A stretch of 64,000 bases of DNA, taken from NCBI GenBank assembly GCA_016713665.1, contig JADJOR010000002.1, positions 186,001 through 250,000 on the forward strand, written 5' to 3'. This document shows positions 62,572 through 64,000 of the stretch, piece after piece; position 1 is the stretch's first letter, and each line of letters begins with the position of its first letter. The position numbers were made by a program, and so were the translations under genes. This stretch comes from Deltaproteobacteria bacterium (GTDB lineage Bacteria; Myxococcota_A; UBA9160; UBA4427). The notes beneath the pieces are model-generated. The model had not been told where the DNA came from. It saw nothing but the letters and a program-made list of their open reading frames with translations, and searched no databases.

Positions 62572-62732
62572 GGAAGCCTCCCGCGCCAACTTCGGCGCGG
62601 CCGGAAGATAGGCTCGAAGTCGGCGATCGGCGCCGGGTCGGATAGAGGCGATCCGAGGCGCTCGACGCCCTCCGCAATCGGCGCGACGATGGGACGAGAA
62701 CGTCCTGCGCCGAAACGAGGAGTCTGCCGCCC

Positions 62733-64000
62733 GTGCCTTCGCCCCATCGATCGAGGCTCACGACCGCTCTCTCGCTGCTGCTGCTCCTCGGCTCATCCCT
62801 GGTCGAGCGCACGTTCGCGGCGGACGCGACGACGCGTCCCGTTGCGCCGGCTCCTGCGCCGGCTCCGGCCCTGGCGCCGGATCATGCTTTCTCGCCTGCG
62901 AAGCCCGGCGTCGCAGCCCGGGACCAGGTCGTCGTCGACGACGACCTGCTCGCGCGCGAGCGACCGGGGCGAACTGGGCCGCCTACGGGCGTCAGTTCGA
63001 CGAGCAGCGCTTTCAGTCCGCTCGCGCAGATCGATCGCGCGAACGTGGGGCGGCTCGGGATCGCGTGGACGCTCGAGCTGCCCGAGCTCGCCTACGTGAC
63101 GACGGTGCCGCTGGCGGTCGACGGGATCGTCTATTTCACCGCCGGCTACAGCGTCGTCCACGCGGTCGATGCGCGCAGCGGGCGCATCCTCTGGCGTCAC
63201 GATCCCGAGGTCCGCCGGGCACCGGGCCACAAGATGCTCGCGAACTGGGGCGCGCGCGGACTCGCCTTCTGGAAGGGGCGCGTCTACGTCGGGACGGCCG
63301 ATGGTCGGCTCGTCGCCCTCGAGGCGCGCACGGGCACCGTCGCCTGGAGCGTGCGGACCTTCCCGCTCGACGACCAGCGCTACATCTCGGGCGCGCCGCG
63401 GGTCTTCGACGGCAAGGTCGTCATCGGCCACGGCGGCGCCGACTTCGGGCCCATCCGCGGCTACGTCACGACCTACGACGCGGAGACCGGCCGCCAGCTC
63501 TGGCGCTTCCACGTCGTGCCCGGCAATCCGGCCGACGGATTCGAGAGCGAAGCCATGGCGATGGCCGCCCGGACCTGGAAGGGCGAGTGGTGGAAGCATG
63601 GCGGCGGCGGGACGGTCTGGAACGCGATCACCTACGACCCCGAGCTCGATCGCATCTATCTGGGGACGGGCAACGGCGCCCCCTGGAACCAGAAGATCCG
63701 CAGCCCCGGCGGCGGCGACAATCTCTTCCTCTGCTCGGTGGTCGCCCTCGACGCCGACACCGGCGAGTACGTCTGGCACTACCAGACGACGCCGGGCGAG
63801 ACTTGGGACTACAACTCGGCGATGGACATGGTTCTCGCCGAGCTCGAGCTCGAGGGACGCCGCCGCAAGGTCCTGCTGCATGCGCCGAAGAACGGCTTCT
63901 TCTACGTGCTCGACCGCGAAACGGGCAAGCTGATCTCCGCCGAGAAGATCGCGCGCGTGACCTGGGCCGAGCGGATCGACCTCGCGAGCGGTCGCCCCGT
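62733..64000 (+). CDS. PQQ-dependent dehydrogenase (quinoprotein), 5' part with compensating indels
   Basis: N-terminal about 420 residues of a pyrroloquinoline-quinone beta-propeller dehydrogenase of the methanol/ethanol family; it continues past the window. A signal peptide (LTTALSLLLLLGSSLVERTFA) is followed by a Pro/Ala linker and then blades with the repeated W motifs: FTAGYSVVHAVDARSGRILW, TADGRLVALEARTGTVAW, GYVTTYDAETGRQLWRF, TVWNAITYDPELDRIYLGTG, VVALDADTGEYVWHYQTTPGETWDYN. A vicinal Cys pair is not seen. Between about 62962 and 63013 the frame is shifted, with a lost base and an extra T that cancel: GANWAAYGRQFDEQRFSPL appears only in another frame. GTG start at 62733 after GAGGAG. 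Confidence 0.85.
   Translation, partial: MPSPHRSRLTTALSLLLLLGSSLVERTFAADATTRPVAPAPAPAPALAPDHAFSPAKPGVAARDQVVVDDDLLARERPGRTGPPTGVSSTSSAFSPLAQIDRANVGRLGIAWTLELPELAYVTTVPLAVDGIVYFTAGYSVVHAVDARSGRILWRHDPEVRRAPGHKMLANWGARGLAFWKGRVYVGTADGRLVALEARTGTVAWSVRTFPLDDQRYISGAPRVFDGKVVIGHGGADFGPIRGYVTTYDAETGRQLWRFHVVPGNPADGFESEAMAMAARTWKGEWWKHGGGGTVWNAITYDPELDRIYLGTGNGAPWNQKIRSPGGGDNLFLCSVVALDADTGEYVWHYQTTPGETWDYNSAMDMVLAELELEGRRRKVLLHAPKNGFFYVLDRETGKLISAEKIARVTWAERIDLASGRP

Noticed and set aside
1..64000. Insertion sequences, prophage, CRISPR or integrase genes
   Set aside because: None seen: no transposase or integrase motif, no regularly spaced direct repeats and no tRNA-linked att site.

Overview
The window is very GC-rich, densely packed chromosomal DNA from a Gram-negative, flagellated bacterium, probably an uncultivated deltaproteobacterial-type lineage (Myxococcota- or Binatota-like; this placement is inference). 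Evidence for this includes MotA/MotB stator genes, lipoprotein signals, a PEP-CTERM surface protein, many acyl-CoA enzymes, several NTF2/SnoaL-like proteins, an F420-type luciferase-like oxidoreductase, and a thiolase paired with a DUF35 protein. I saw no rRNA, tRNA, CRISPR array, insertion sequence or phage gene.

Layout. 1-8.5 kb: aldehyde dehydrogenase (cut by the window edge), three NTF2-like proteins, GST and HflX (one operon), a sulfotransferase, a BtuF-like lipoprotein, a secreted protein with a C-terminal anchor, and an SDR. 8.6-19.1 kb: hemerythrin, a small secreted protein, a polytopic membrane protein, PpnP, a second sulfotransferase, a lipoprotein, a broken phosphotransferase, and an MFS/SGNH-hydrolase pair. 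19.2-24 kb: LemA plus two TPM-domain proteins, an MFS transporter and citrate synthase. 24.1-32 kb: a translationally coupled lipocalin-like / type I PKS / alpha-beta hydrolase operon. 32-44.8 kb: lipid and acyl-CoA metabolism (two AMP-dependent acyl ligases, enoyl-CoA hydratase, a WS/DGAT-like acyltransferase, a HAD phosphatase, an LLM oxidoreductase, an MDR enzyme and an SDR), GDP-mannose dehydratase and a second phosphotransferase. 45-54 kb: a 1442-residue duplicated membrane protein, a CDF transporter, a PhyH-like dioxygenase, and a DUF35/thiolase/hydrolase operon. 54-58.8 kb: an aspartoacylase-like protein opposite a retropepsin / 7TM-transglutaminase / ATP-grasp ligase operon. 58.8-64 kb: a HAF-repeat PEP-CTERM protein, MotAB, a fifth NTF2-like protein and the start of a PQQ dehydrogenase.

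Two clusters stand out. The PKS keeps its condensing and carrier domains (KS-AT-ACP), but its DH and KR, and probably its ER, look eroded, so it may act as a condensation-only enzyme inside a highly-reducing scaffold. The 54-58.8 kb cluster matches a predicted but little-studied amide-ligation/peptide-tagging system.

A caution: several genes (phosphotransferase, YgcG-like protein, the PKS twice, probably motB, and the PQQ dehydrogenase) are interrupted by single-base indels, mostly losses in runs of G or C. That pattern suggests residual sequencing error more than gene decay. Translational coupling (ATGA, GTGA and TTGA overlaps), non-ATG starts with strong ribosome binding sites, and convergent genes sharing a CTAG stop recur across the window.
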